From: Apostichopus japonicus
Taxonomy: Eukaryota > Echinodermata > Holothuroidea > Aspidochirotida > Stichopodidae
Assembly (NCBI RefSeq): GCF_037975245.1
Contig: NC_092582.1
Span: 10,704,001-10,768,000, forward strand
DNA length: 64,000 nt
Direction: 5' to 3'
In this document: in pieces, positions 24,264 to 35,391 of the stretch
Position numbering within the stretch: the first letter of the stretch is position 1
Layout of the letters: each line of letters begins with the position of its first letter
Made by a program: the position numbers and the translations under genes
The notes under the pieces: generated by a model
Database searches by the model: none
The model's input: the letters and a program-made list of their open reading frames with translations, nothing else
What the model was told of the DNA's origin: nothing

Positions 24264-24560
24264 TTGTATAACAAAAGAGAAATCTGTAAGCAACGATGAT
24301 TATTAATGCATCTTTGCGTGATTGATTACTAATCCATCTTTGCGTGATTGATTATTAATCCATATTTGCATGATTGATTATTATACAAATATTGAATGGT
24401 TATGAGTGCAATAGTGCAAATATTTCATGAGTTGAAAGATGGAATGTTCCATTCAACGGGCGCAGCAGAGTTGAATGGAACAAATTACATCTTTCAACGA
24501 ATGAAATATTTGCACTATTGCACGAATGGAAACCATTCATTATTTGTTTTATACAACATA
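24264..24560. mobile_element. Foldback MITE, TTGTATAA ends, intronic
   Basis: A long hairpin (arms about 24391-24458 and 24466-24540) is formed by GAATGG, GTGCAATAGTGCAAATATTT and TTGAAAGATG with their complements, around a TTCCATTCAAC loop region. Outer sequences TTGTATAACAAA (left) and TTTTATACAACA (right) resemble terminal repeats. Left of the hairpin lie about three copies of a 30-bp unit containing TGATTGATTATTAATCCAT, and one more copy occurs at 24775-24800. Confidence 0.6.
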
Positions 24561-24812
24561 TTATATTAAGACGGGTAAAATGCACTCATGCAACCGATTG
24601 TTTTGAACAGACAGGTTTCTCTGCTCTCTTACCATTGAAAAAGTGCTACCAAAAAAGTATAACTCATGGTTCTATTTCATAGAGTGGAATAGAGCGGATT
24701 TTGCATGCAATCAACAAGCAATTGACCAATCAAATGACCAGACTACAATTCGGTGTTGTATAATAATCCCTATTTGCATGATTGATTATTAATCCATCTT
24801 CTTTCTGCTTAG

Positions 24813-24933
24813 ACGTTGAAGGACAGCGTAGTAAAATCAGAGGATTCCGTGAAGAGACTGTTAGCAGAGATCAAGATGTTAGGTCAAAGGGTCGTTCAGT
24901 CTCATAAAGCCATACAGAAGGAGGAAGAGCCAG
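24813..24933 (+). CDS. Unknown coiled-coil gene, exon c
   Basis: Acceptor TTTCTGCTTAG, donor GCCAG|GTACAT. Phase 0 entry continues exon b. The peptide TLKDSVVKSEDSVKRLLAEI and KMLGQRVVQSHKAIQKEEEP is strongly heptad-like, so a coiled coil spans exons b and c. The exon ends in phase 1 and can join exon d (26588) or, equally well by phase, the long exon at 29165. Confidence 0.55.
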
Positions 24934-25548
24934 GTACATTTTCAAGTTTCTTCCTTTTGGGTTTGGTACGTTGACTGAGTACAAGATGGATATGATGCTC
25001 GCATTGTATAAAATTATTGGTAGCAGTATGCTGGAGACAGTGGGTTGTAGGACTATTGTTTGCGAGCGGGTCACAGATATGGTCATGTGCGAAAAAAGTT
25101 GGAATGAATTTCAAAACTAACCAATGAGTCGGTCTTGCATACAAAGATTTACTTCGCTGCTAAATAAACCCGAGCGCGTTTAACAGGATCATGTCAAGCA
25201 TAAATCAGGGACATTTAAATTTGGTGAAAATGTTCTATTTATGGTAGTTCACAAGCGAGAATGTTACCTAACTTATATGGAATTGATGCCAAGTTTTTGT
25301 ATTGAATGAGTGCAGTTGTTAAATTTTTTGTCTCCGCCATCCCCACCCCACCCCCGGAAAGAAGTATCCCTAACCATGATGGAATATCACTTAGTAATAT
25401 TCAGTCTTACCGAAGGCGATGGAGTACAACAGAGTTGAGGAGAGTGGAATTTTCCGAAGGTTAAAGTGTCACTGTTCCCCTGACCAACATGGGAATGATG
25501 CTAACTTTGTTAATTTAGGCGAGGATAACAGCTAGGTACTTGACTCCA

Positions 25549-25770
25549 TAAAGAACTCTGACATGTGGGTGTATAGAACAGAAAAATATATTGATACAAT
25601 TACCGACTGAAACACCCGTTCATATAGAACGCGGACATGTGGGTGTATAGAACAGAAAAATATAGTGATACAATTACCGACTGAAACACCCGTTCATATA
25701 GAACTCGAACATGTGGGTGTATAGAACAGAAAAATATAGTGATACAATTACCGACTGAAACACCCCTTCA
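25549..25770. repeat. 74-bp tandem repeat, three copies
   Basis: ACATGTGGGT recurs at 25561, 25635 and 25709. The units carry GTATAGAACAGAAAAATATA and ACCGACTGAAACACCC with few differences. The flanking intron (24934-25548, 25771-26587) shows nothing else. Confidence 0.85.
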
Positions 25771-26587
25771 TGAAATTACACCCTTCATATAAATCACAAA
25801 TTAGGGAATGATTGAATTATAGCATTAGGAAATTCTAGAAATTAAGAAACTTGATCTCTTTTCACATCTTCAAATGACAATTTCAATCGAAAAGTTTGGT
25901 AACCTTCAGGTCGCGTCACTGTTTCACCAGCTCCCGTCTTTTGGGCTACTTTCTCTTTAGGCCAGCACCCCTTGTCTCTCTTGCTCCGCTGATCGTCGAG
26001 AACTGCAGGGTACAAAATACGTTAACTAGTATTTTGTCTAAATACATGCTCTGGAATTATCCCGAGGGTATTTGTAAGACGAACCCTAACCACAGTGAAC
26101 CTTCCTGCAGATGTGAATTTCCCTTTGGGATATTGAAAACGCATAACACATAACAACATAAATAATTACATAAACCCACCACCAAGTCCTAAATTATCAC
26201 AAGGCTCCCAATTCTATAATGCCCCCACTAACTGCTCCAATACAACACTTACTATATGCATACTATCTCTACCCCTAGGGCAGCTTCAATGGCCAGGATT
26301 ATTCTAGAACATAATCTCTGTATCTGAAATATCATGCCATACCCCAAGACACAATGCTCCTCTCTAAAGTGATCCCTGATTGCATAATCTTGTAACACAT
26401 ATTACTAAGTATTATTGACATATCCCCTAGGCTAGAGCCAAAGTTGCCTACTGTAGGTCGGGATACAAACCCCCACAACAACAGTGACACTTCAATAAAC
26501 AAAATGTCACTGTTCACCTGTCCCCACATGTTCTTAACAAGGATAAATAATGTGACTTACTTCACTGGGCTTTGACTTGCTCTCCAG

Positions 26588-26646
26588 GTACAGACTGGCA
26601 CCACGATACATCCACACAGAACCGGTTACTGGTCAAATTAACTCAG
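26588..26646 (+). CDS. Unknown coiled-coil gene, optional exon d
   Basis: Acceptor GCTCTCCAG, donor AACTCAG|GTGGTG. With the G from exon c it encodes GTDWHHDTSTQNRLLVKLTQ without a stop and leaves phase 0, matching exon e. It is short, so chance cannot be excluded. Confidence 0.3.
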
Positions 26647-27681
26647 GTGGTGACAATAAGTAATATATGTTTTTTTGCATATAAAATGTTGGCCTCGCAG
26701 GCTAAGCTTCAAGCATCTCAACAAGCCTGAATACAACTTAGTGCCCTCACAGGGTCTTACCACAACAGCAATAATAACCAACACACCACGCCCACAAATG
26801 ACACAGCCAGTCTTGTGCAACTGTACCTTTCAAACCCTGGGAGTCAAGTGAGGAATATTCTCCAACTCTGAAATGAATGCATACCATGTACTGCTCAAAA
26901 CAATACATAACACAAAACAAGACACAAACAAGACAAATATACAGGACACAAAGGGATAAAGCTACTACCTTCAAGTCAGGTACAATCTAGCTTGTGCCAT
27001 TCAAGTGATACATAAGGCAATACATAACATAAAGAATACATCAAGTTTATGTACTTCGTCCTCAGATTTAGTGTAAAGTAATTTTTGGGGTGAATATTGT
27101 AAGGATAACAAGCTCGTACCTTTTTTCCTAGAACTGAATAAGTATTCACGCAATGCAAATTGCTCTTTTCACCCATCATCAAAGTAGCTGTGCAGTTACT
27201 AGTGTATTGGAAACAATATTATACCTGCCATAAGTTTTGCCATATGGTACTGTGCATTATTATTTTTTTTTGGGGGGGGGGTTTCCCTTAAATTGTATGT
27301 GCATTGTGTCACGTTTGTTTTGACAAATAAGGCTTTGTTCTGTGCAGTGATAATCTTTTCCTATAATCCCAGAGATATAAATATAAATATATTTAGAGGA
27401 AAATCTTGAAAAAGGTTGTAACAAAATTAACGCCAGGTCAGACCAGATCTTTCTGGAAACCCTACACGTAATGAGACTAGGAGAGAATTGGTCTGGGAGG
27501 ATGGGAGGGGGGGGGTGGGTTTTAGTGGAGTATTTAGGAACATTGCAGTTATTGTGTGTTGTTCTCCATCTCAATTAAAGACCTGTTATTTATGTGTAAA
27601 TTAACACCTAGTTACTTAGTATTTTGCTGTTTGGATGCAGCCAGGGGTGGCACCTAGATTCCCCATCTCTTGTCTGTACAG

Positions 27682-27858
27682 ATTTTGTCTGTAACGCCAC
27701 CAAAACACATATCCAGTACCACTAAACCCACTCCGAACTCTGTTGCTCCATTTACCCGAGCGAATCTTGCTATGAAATTGACTGACTTGCTACACAAGTG
27801 CAAAGATACTGGGCATTTTTTTCCATTAACAGAAACTCTAGTGTTATCATCAATATAA
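27682..27858 (+). CDS. Unknown coiled-coil gene, alternative terminal exon e
   Basis: Acceptor TTGTCTGTACAG. Phase 0 gives ILSVTPPKHISSTTKPTPNS and later LAMKLTDLLHKCKDTGHFFP before a TAA at 27856-27858. If used with exon d it gives an isoform with a different C-terminus. No database-like domain is recognised. The flanking introns (26647-27681 and 27859-29164) contain only unique AT-rich sequence. Confidence 0.35.
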   Translation: MLSVTPPKHISSTTKPTPNSVAPFTRANLAMKLTDLLHKCKDTGHFFPLTETLVLSSI

Positions 27859-29164
27859 TGATAAACAAAATGGAGAAACTTTCAGCACATGTATTCAAAA
27901 TAGTAAACACTTACTTATTGCCTCCACTCCACCCTCCAGTTTAATATTCTGGCTTTGCTTTCTTATTATGTGCAGGTTTGAGATGTAGTACATTTCTCCA
28001 TCCGTGTTATTGTCAGATAATGAAATGAGAATGAGAATTAATAAAATTGTAAAAGAAATGTTTCCTTCCTCGACAGCATGACTTTATATCCGTCACTTCT
28101 TCAGTATCTACTTAAATGAAAAATGTAGGCTGAATTTTAGACACAATAATGTCGTAGTCCACCAGAGCAAGGTTAATTTGAGATTTTACACTCACACACT
28201 GCTGATCCAGTTCCAAGCTATTCACTGTTAAAATATGCTAAACCTCCGATATGTTCCTTTAAAGGCTAACTTGATGATGTTATCAGCTCTTCTAGAACAG
28301 GCTTTAATGTTAAGTTTTGTTAACCCATTGCTTTACATAAATTCTCACTCAACCAAAGCATGTTCCTTTAACTTGATATTAAAACAACATCACCCTTGCA
28401 CCCATTGAAAGAAAATTAAACACCATCTATCCAAAAGTTGACAAATTTGTACTACCACTGTAAACATGTCATTTAAGACAGGTAAATATCTTTTTGTGAT
28501 TTTGTGCTGGATCTGAGGAACTCAGCTAAATGGTTAAAGTATTAGACTAAATAGTCTTGTCACTTTAAACCGATGAACCTCGGCAAATTAATGGGTCGTT
28601 CCCTTACAAATTAAAAGTGGCATAAAAAATCCAGCCTGGTCTGATAGCGCTGTTTTTCAACCGTTCACAACAAATTAACTGAGGTTTGTTAAACTTTGTT
28701 TCTAAAGTCATCTTTTTTATGAATTTTTCCTTCATGTCTTTCCATTGTAATGTAGCTTGTAAATCTATTGCAATCAAAAACTTTTACATTTTTTTTTTAC
28801 ATTTTATAATAATATTCTGTAACTACTGTAGTTGATACAACAATACTAGACATTTCACTAGTAGATGGGTTGTAAATAAAAATAAAAAAAATGACATTTC
28901 TGACAATACATAAGTAAGGGAAATCATTAAATGTTCTTAGATCTCTGTCTGTGGCTCTGACTCCCTCCCACAAGAAAGTGTTTATCTCCCACCCCCTCCT
29001 ATCACCCAAAGCAATCCGTTTTCGCCCTTAAAATTATTGCCTATCGTTGACTCATTCGAGTCTTAATGTAACATGCATGATCTACACTTTATGCAGAGTT
29101 CTTACGTCTACATGGCTTGTGTATTCCTATCTAGTAATTTTCTTTCATACTCTTTTATGGACAG

Positions 29165-29616
29165 AACCACCTATGGTGTCCACCATGGAACAGCTCCCAG
29201 AGAGACCTCCAGAAGACTTGAATTTGGAAGAGACTTGGGAAGATGGCGAAACATCAGACAGAGACAATAAATTGGAATTCCAAGGCCCTGTATCCGATTC
29301 AGATCCCTGCTCTAGTCTCATTATGGACATGAAAGCCTCCATCTCACCTCCGAGTTAAGTACAGTCTAACTCTTACCAGATCAGGAAAGGCTTACCAGAC
29401 GATAACCTCCTGAAGGCAGAAGAAGACAGATAAGTTTGTTCCAATTCTGGTATCGATGTGCCGAACGCTTCATCAATCCAAAATGACAAGCTGATGGAAG
29501 TTTCCCCCAAAGGGATTAGAAATAGGACTAAAGTTGGAGAAGAATCGGAAGGTGATTCGATCCAGCTACCAGAAAGACCTGCCGGTCTCAAACTTTCAGG
29601 ATCACAAACTTTTTGA
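29165..29616 (+). CDS. Unknown coiled-coil gene, 3' acidic exon with in-frame stops
   Basis: Acceptor TTATGGACAG. Joined to exon c the peptide is EPPMVSTMEQLPERPPEDLN, then an acidic stretch ending in KASISPPS and TAA (29356-29358). The same frame then stays coding-like for 250 more bases, with a second TAA at 29431-29433, and ends at TGA 29614-29616. The later part includes IQLPERPAGLKLSGSQTF, echoing QLPERPP of the first part. Either the real protein ends at the first TAA, or this is a longer exon decaying by two stops. Confidence 0.45.
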
Positions 29617-29785
29617 GCCACCGATGTTGCAGCTTCTTAAAAGATATGTTTATTATTATTATTTGTTTCGTCACATAGTATTACAAGGTGAACAAGACAA
29701 TAAAAGTACAAATAAGTAAAAAATGTGAAAGGAAGTCAACTAAGAAACCCTTTTGGGCTTAATCGAATAGAGTACTCCCTATCTG

Positions 29786-30012
<227 letters not shown>

Positions 30013-30683
30013 GCTTTTCTACTTCTATTTTTTGTATCACCATGTGTGTAAATATTGAAGCACTAAGATATGCAGTATTTTTTCCTTGAAATAGCAAGAG
30101 ATATAATAGAGAACACTGTTATGGAAGCTGTACTAAAAACTCTTGAAAAAAATGCTCTCCTAAATTTTAAGGAATAGTTTGGCAGAATTTTTTTCTGGGG
30201 AAATCTATCTTTATTTCATGCATAGTCTTGAATACTTCTGCAATACCATAAGACCATCTCTGCCCTGCACCTAAAAATACTGGGTTTTTTATTCTCTCTT
30301 GCATGTTTTCAAAAGTGCCCTTCTTAAGGGTATCATGTTGAAAATTTTCTCATATTTACAGATGGAAATTATGAAGTTATGTCAATTGAGGTCATCAGCG
30401 ACCAAAATACATAAACCTTGTAGTCTGGTTTAGTGAATATCTGTAGCATCGGTAAAATGTCATAATTAGGTGGTAGGTCCCCCTCACTGAGCATTACACT
30501 TTGAGCAGTTCTGTTAAGAGGTCAAATGTAAATTGGAGTCATCAGCTGCCAAAAGCCTGAAATCCTTGTCGACATCAAAATCAAAGCTGCGATTATCCTC
30601 ATGCTCAGAAATGTACAAGAACTGAATGTTCTATGAAGAGGTCAAAAAGGTCACTTAGGGTCAAATTCTGACCACCTTGATCA
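30013..30683. other. Non-coding, diverged GGTCA-type repeat
   Basis: Stretches such as GAGGTCATCAGCGACCAAAA and GGAGTCATCAGCTGCCAAAA (about 30387 and 30534) are internal repeats similar in style to 15046-15600. No exon. Confidence 0.4.
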
Positions 30684-30955
30684 GGCGCGTATCCAGGGGG
30701 GGTGTTGGGGGTGCGCGTATCCAGGGGGGGGTTGGGGGCGTGCGCCCCCCAGGTAAGAAATAGAGGCGAGAAAAAAAGAGAGAAGAAAAAAGGGAAAAAG
30801 AGGGGAAAGAAGGGGAGGAAGGAAGGGAAAAGAAAAAGAAGAAATAGAGGAAATGGAGAAAAGGAGGTAGTAGAAAAAAGGGCAAGCAACTGGGAAGAGA
30901 AAAAAGAACAGTGATATAATTACAGGGCTGATCCCTATTATACACATAGGGTAGC
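30684..30955. repeat. GC-rich hAT-like fragment and purine tract
   Basis: GCGCGTATCCAGGGGGGG occurs twice (about 30687 and 30714), followed by a 150-bp purine-only tract (GAGAAAA/GGAAGGGAAAAG). The CAGGCGCG start resembles the hAT-like families here. No target duplication was found. Confidence 0.4.
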
Positions 30956-31048
30956 CAGTGACGGATCAATGATTTTGGAAGGGGTGTGCGCCTCACCCTA
31001 CCCCTTACACCGACAACTCCATTTTGACGTTTTCATATTTCCTCTCTC

Positions 31049-31049
31049 A

Positions 31050-31128
<79 letters not shown>

Positions 31129-31240
31129 GCCCGTGCGCGTGCACGCACGGACGCACGCACGCAAGCACGCAAGCACGCACGCACGCACGCACACACACAT
31201 ACATACATACATATATACATACATATATATATATATATAT
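31049..31240. repeat. (TA)n followed by (GCAC)n/(CATA)n
   Basis: About 80 bp of TA repeats abut roughly 70 bp of alternating GCGCGTGCACGCACG-type sequence, then ACACACATACATACATA and a short TA tract. Confidence 0.95.
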
Positions 31241-31760
31241 AAACAATTGTACAATTGTGCTATGAAACCGACTGTGGCTGGTCTCGACCGAGTTGTCGGG
31301 AACATGATGCATTTCGGTATTAGACCAGGATCTATATGCGAACTGCACTAGACATATGTCCTTCGATGCAACACTGCCATCCAGAGATAAAATGTTATAC
31401 TCCGACCTGAATGCTAATTGTTACCCTAAACCTCGCACCGTAACTCATACAATGAATCTAAAAATAAATTCCACATGTGATTGGAGAATTGAGCACATCT
31501 GTGAATATCATGTAGTGCGTGGGGGGGGGGGGCAGGCGGACGCACCTATCACTTCTTGAGATTGTTCCAATCTGCGTGAAAATGCCCCACCACCCACAAC
31601 CCCTACGCCCCACCCCTCTTATCGCTTCCCGATGGGTTACAAAACTTAAACAATAACCTTCGCCCGTAGTACCAAAACCTTGACAAAATCCGGCAACACA
31701 CCACTTCATCGATAGATAACGAGTCTAGTGATCGGGCTGTGTATAAGTGATGCTAGAGGT
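31241..31760. other. Non-coding
   Basis: Unique sequence with a G-run at 31519-31530. No splice-supported exon or repeat ends seen. Confidence 0.45.
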
Positions 31761-31766
31761 CGTGCA

Positions 31767-32415
31767 TATGGCAAGCCCTTTTAACATTTACCTCGCAATT
31801 AGTCTTAAGTCGAATACATTTCACTTTAAGTGGAATACATTCTACTTAAGTGAAATGTTATTCCACTTAAGTAAAATGTATTCCACTTAAGTGGAATTCA
31901 ATATCCCTGAAGTAGAATTCCATTTCTCTTAAGTGGAAATGGACATTTCTATATCACTTAAGTGGATATGCCTCCCACTTAAGTGGAATTGTATTACACT
32001 TTAGTGGAAATGCATTCCACTTAAGTGGAATTGTATTTCACTTAAGTGGAATAACATTTCACTTAAGCTAAATAGCCCATCTATTTCACTTAAGTTGAAT
32101 ACAATTGCACTTAAGTGATATGCATTTCCACTTAAGTGAAATACAATTCCACTTAAGTGAAATGCATTTCCACTTAAGTGAAATACAATCCCCTTAAGTG
32201 AAATAGATTTAGCTTAAGTAAGATGCAGTGACAAGTTGATGAATTCAGCTTAAGTAAAATACAATTAAGCTTAAGTGGAATGGTATTCCACTTAAGTGAA
32301 ATAGAATTCCACGTAAGTTAAATAGTATTCTGCTTAAGTGATATTCAATTCCACTTAAGTGAAATGTATTCGACTTAAGTCGAATTGCGAGGTAAATGTT
32401 AAAACGGCTTGCCAT
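31767..32415. mobile_element. TATGGC-ended MITE of CCACTTAAGTGG palindromes
   Basis: Inverted termini TATGGCAAGCC, with near identity over more than 60 bp, are flanked by a perfect 6-bp duplication CGTGCA (31761-31766, 32416-32421). The whole interior is an array of roughly two dozen CACTTAAGTG palindromes spaced about 20-25 bp. The TATGGC terminus and 6-bp duplication match the 6-kb element at 15919-21929, so both likely used the same type of transposase. No coding capacity. Confidence 0.9.
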
Positions 32416-32776
32416 ACGTGCACTGACCTAAATGGAGTGTAACCACTCCCGATTTTGCAATTTCCCAAGATCAGGCCCGAAAAATCCCAAGAACACTGTG
32501 CTGTATGGATTTCTAGCAATATCCAGCGATATCTAGGGATGAATATCCCAAGATCTTACCTAAACTGAAGGCAGATAGAGAATCGAAACCTTCAGTGTAC
32601 TGAACTTGAAACTGCGTCTTTCGAAATGAAAAGAATGTGGGGAATTGCACAATAAACAAATCAAAGTTATTTATTTCAGTCTCATTTCAATTATTCGAAT
32701 TTGTTAAGCAAACAGCAGATATCACATCATATAAGTGAGCATGAAAATGGCGTTCCAGGATGAACAGCCTTCAAAC

Positions 32777-32956
32777 CATGGGCGCAGATCCTGGTGCGGA
32801 CAGCGGGACGCGTCCCCATCAACTTTTTCAGTAGTGGAGACATGATATACCGTGTCCCCACCAATTTGTCTTGACCAATAGCTGCATTTCAAGTTCCCCT
32901 GTATTGAACTTTGGCGCAGTTAGATCCAGCCCAGCCCCCCAGTTCCTACGCCCTTG
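32777..32956. mobile_element. Possible small GGCGTAGGAA-family element
   Basis: The right end read inward, CAAGGGCGTAGGAACT, matches the left end of the element at 12943. The left end CATGGGCGCAGATCCTGG is a diverged partner. No matching 8-bp duplication is seen, so boundaries are tentative. Confidence 0.4.
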
Positions 32957-32985
32957 CTAACAGCAACTGTTGAGAAATAATGCTA

Positions 32986-33538
32986 ATTTTTTCTTCAAAA
33001 TGGAACGGAGGGTGATGTTCAAAATGCTGTACTTGTAAACAGGATAACTCAACACGTACACCTTTATTGAACTTCATATTTCAAATGATCTTAAAATTGG
33101 CATTATTTTCAGTGATTATACTACATGACTCTAGGTTTGGCAGTAACTTGTGAAAATGTTTCATAGTGAAAATAAAACAATGTCATGTAACTCATTAATT
33201 ATTAAAGGGGTGGCAGAGCTGCTTTTCTTGCTCAAATTGATCAAAGAATATGTCCATGTGCTCATACATAGAGCATCTGTATGTCTTTATTTCACATAGG
33301 AAGACTGTTCTGTCTGGGTATTGAAACATTTTGGAATATAAATTCTACATTTTTTGAGTCCTTAAAAGATCTTAATTCTTTTGATTGCCTTGTTGCTAAA
33401 GTAATGGTCAAGGCAACGTTTCCTGAATCTGCATAGCTCATGTCGCGGAGCGGTTGAAAACTATTAAAAAACAACCAGTTAAAACAACAGTATCAGGCAG
33501 TATTTTATCACCCTCCGTTCCATTTTTGAAGAAAAAAT
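32986..33538. mobile_element. Mariner-like MITE, TA duplication
   Basis: Inverted repeats of about 32 bp start ATTTTTTCTTCAAAA and contain GGAACGGAGGGTGAT. They lie at 32986 and 33538 with TA on both flanks (32984-32985, 33539-33540). No transposase frame. The size (553 bp) and TA target suit the Tc1/mariner superfamily. Confidence 0.7.
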
Positions 33539-33624
33539 TACGATTAAAACATTGAACACTTCTATCGCTTAGCATACAATTTCCGAGGAAACAACACCGT
33601 GAAACTGGAGAACATTTATGAATA

Positions 33625-33805
33625 AGAAAGGTTTGATTTGACTGCTTTGAAATAACGTATGACTGGCAAGATGCGTCGAGCGCTCTCTATCGGCCTCTTT
33701 TTTTGGTCAGTTTGCAACTTCAGAGGAACAATAGAAACCCGAAAAAAAAAACTTTTAAAACGAACAAAGGATTCACAAACATTTGTTCTGCCTAAAAGAT
33801 AAGCA
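33625..33805. repeat. Repeat shared with 36206-36380
   Basis: Shares GGTTTGATTTGACTGCTTTG, GGCAAGATGCGTCGAGC and CAGTTTGCAACTTCAGAGG with 36206-36380 in the same orientation. Confidence 0.7.
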
Positions 33806-33852
33806 GAATGAAAATAAAATAAAACTGTTAGCAAACTGCTTATCCAATAGAG

Positions 33853-33910
33853 AGCCTGTGTAATAGAATGTGTAAAAGTTTCGATCCTAGCAGGATCTTC
33901 TTCAGAGGCT
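33853..33910 (-). ncRNA. Hammerhead-like motif, candidate 2
   Basis: On the minus strand: AGCCT (33910-33906), CTGAAGA (33905-33899), one extra A, a perfect stem GATCC/GGATC with loop, then GAAA (33882-33879). AGGCT (33857-33853) follows and can close stem I with AGCCT. The layout copies candidate 1 at 12324-12383, including the extra A. It probably marks a second Penelope-like terminal-repeat fragment. No clear stem III is seen and the cleavage-site UH is not placed, so activity is doubtful. Confidence 0.4.
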
Positions 33911-33924
33911 AAAAAATAAGATAA

Positions 33925-35275
33925 GCAGAAAGTTTGGTTTATTGTAGATTTGTGTGCGCGGAATTAGCCCGATTGATACGGAGAAAGGTGATTAATTGGC
34001 TCTAGGTGGGTTATGGTGCGGTTATCTATAATTCTTTCGAAAATCTTACCTAAGGCTGGGAGGAGACTAACTGGTCGATAGTTTTGACTTTTGGTGCGGT
34101 CTTTACTTAGTTTCGGTATTAAAATCTTTTTGGCGGATTTCCATGGGGTTGGGAAATAACCCAGTGTAAGGAGTTCGTTAAATAGTGGGAAAATATGAGA
34201 GTTAATGAATATCGGAGGGGAGTTTTTAGGCATTTGGTCATTTATGTTGTCAGGACCAGTGGAGATGCATGTTTTAGTGGCACTATACCAATTGTTTATA
34301 TCTATTTTATTCAGCAGAGGGATGTTTTTGTTGAGACATCCTAATGGGTTGGTGTTAAAGCTGGTTGCATTACTGATAATTGTACGGTCTATTTCGTGTT
34401 TACAGCTGATATCGTATGGGGGGCCATCGTAGATATTGAATATACTTTTAAAGTACGATTCAATTAGCTTTATTTGGTCTTGAGATTTTGTGATGAGGTT
34501 ACCTACGTTATCTCTAAGGCCTTGGTCTGTTTTACCTGTGTTTGGTGTTGTAATGGGGTTAATGATTTTTTTTTTTTAATTTTCCAAAAGTGTTTCGGGT
34601 TTTTATCGTTAATGATTAAATCGCAGTTGTTTTGGACGCGGTTTTGTTCATCCGCCAATATTTGTCTGTTTATTGCTATTTAAGTTGGTTAATTTGGGTT
34701 TTAAGAGTTGGGTCTCGGGAGATGATATAAGTTCTACGCAGGCGACGTCTGAGTTTCATAAGTGTAAGAATATTCTTATTTAGTTTTCGTTTTCTGTTTT
34801 GTTTTTAAGGGACAGTGTCTTTTGAAAGTATAGAAGATATGATGGGCAACGCTGTCACAGTAATTGTCGATGTAATTTAGCTCGTTGTTTTGGTTGTTGT
34901 ATTTTGGGAGTCTGTTTTATTGTAATTATACGTCAATTCGTTATTTGGTATGCAGTTGAGGTTTATGTCTAGCTCAAAAACGAGTGGAAAATGGTCACTG
35001 ATTTGGTCATCTTCTAGGATTTGTATCGAATGTGTTTTAGTTGCGAGGTGATTTGAGGTTATATGGGTAGTCAAGTAGTTCTGTAATATTGTTTATTGGG
35101 TTCATCCTAGGTTTGGTATTTTGGTTAATTATCGTTAAGTTGTATTTATCACATATTTCTAAGAGAGACTTGCGTTTTTCAGAAAAAAATAATGTGGTGG
35201 GCATTTACTAGGAGTTTTTTTTTTATAAGAACATTTTTTAAAATTATATCGGTGGATATGGGCTAATTTGGGGGA
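33925..35275 (-). pseudogene. Jockey-type LINE, internal fragment (copy A)
   Basis: Homologous in the same orientation to 43377-44768 of copy B. Frame pieces are intact locally: an endonuclease tail with ISDHFPLVFEL (35074-34877), and an RT segment with KILIPKLSKD followed by NYRPVSLLPALGKIFERIID (34233-33964). It lacks both the 5' gag and the 3' RT core, which is unusual for a LINE. LINEs normally lose only the 5' end. Its 3' break lies about 20 bp from hammerhead-like candidate 2, suggesting a later insertion or deletion. Confidence 0.75.
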
Positions 35276-35391
35276 CTATAATCATACCACGAAAGTGTCC
35301 ATTAGCTATAAGTTGCATTGAGGGTGTGTTATTCTTGCTTCAAATGGCGTACCATGGAAGGGGGAGGGGGGTGGGTGGTCTATCTGGCAGT

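Noticed and set aside
30605-30996. Proline/phenylalanine-rich minus-strand frames
   Set aside because: Artefact of a purine-only tract and G-runs.
30969-31351. THAR/YIYI-repeat frames
   Set aside because: Artefact of (TA)n and (GCAC)n repeats.
31798-32390. CRISPR or satellite at CACTTAAGTG repeats
   Set aside because: Array is enclosed by TIRs and a 6-bp target duplication, so it is the body of a MITE.
32777-32956. hAT element with confirmed target duplication
   Set aside because: Flanks CTTCAAAC and CTAACAGC do not match; kept only as a tentative element.
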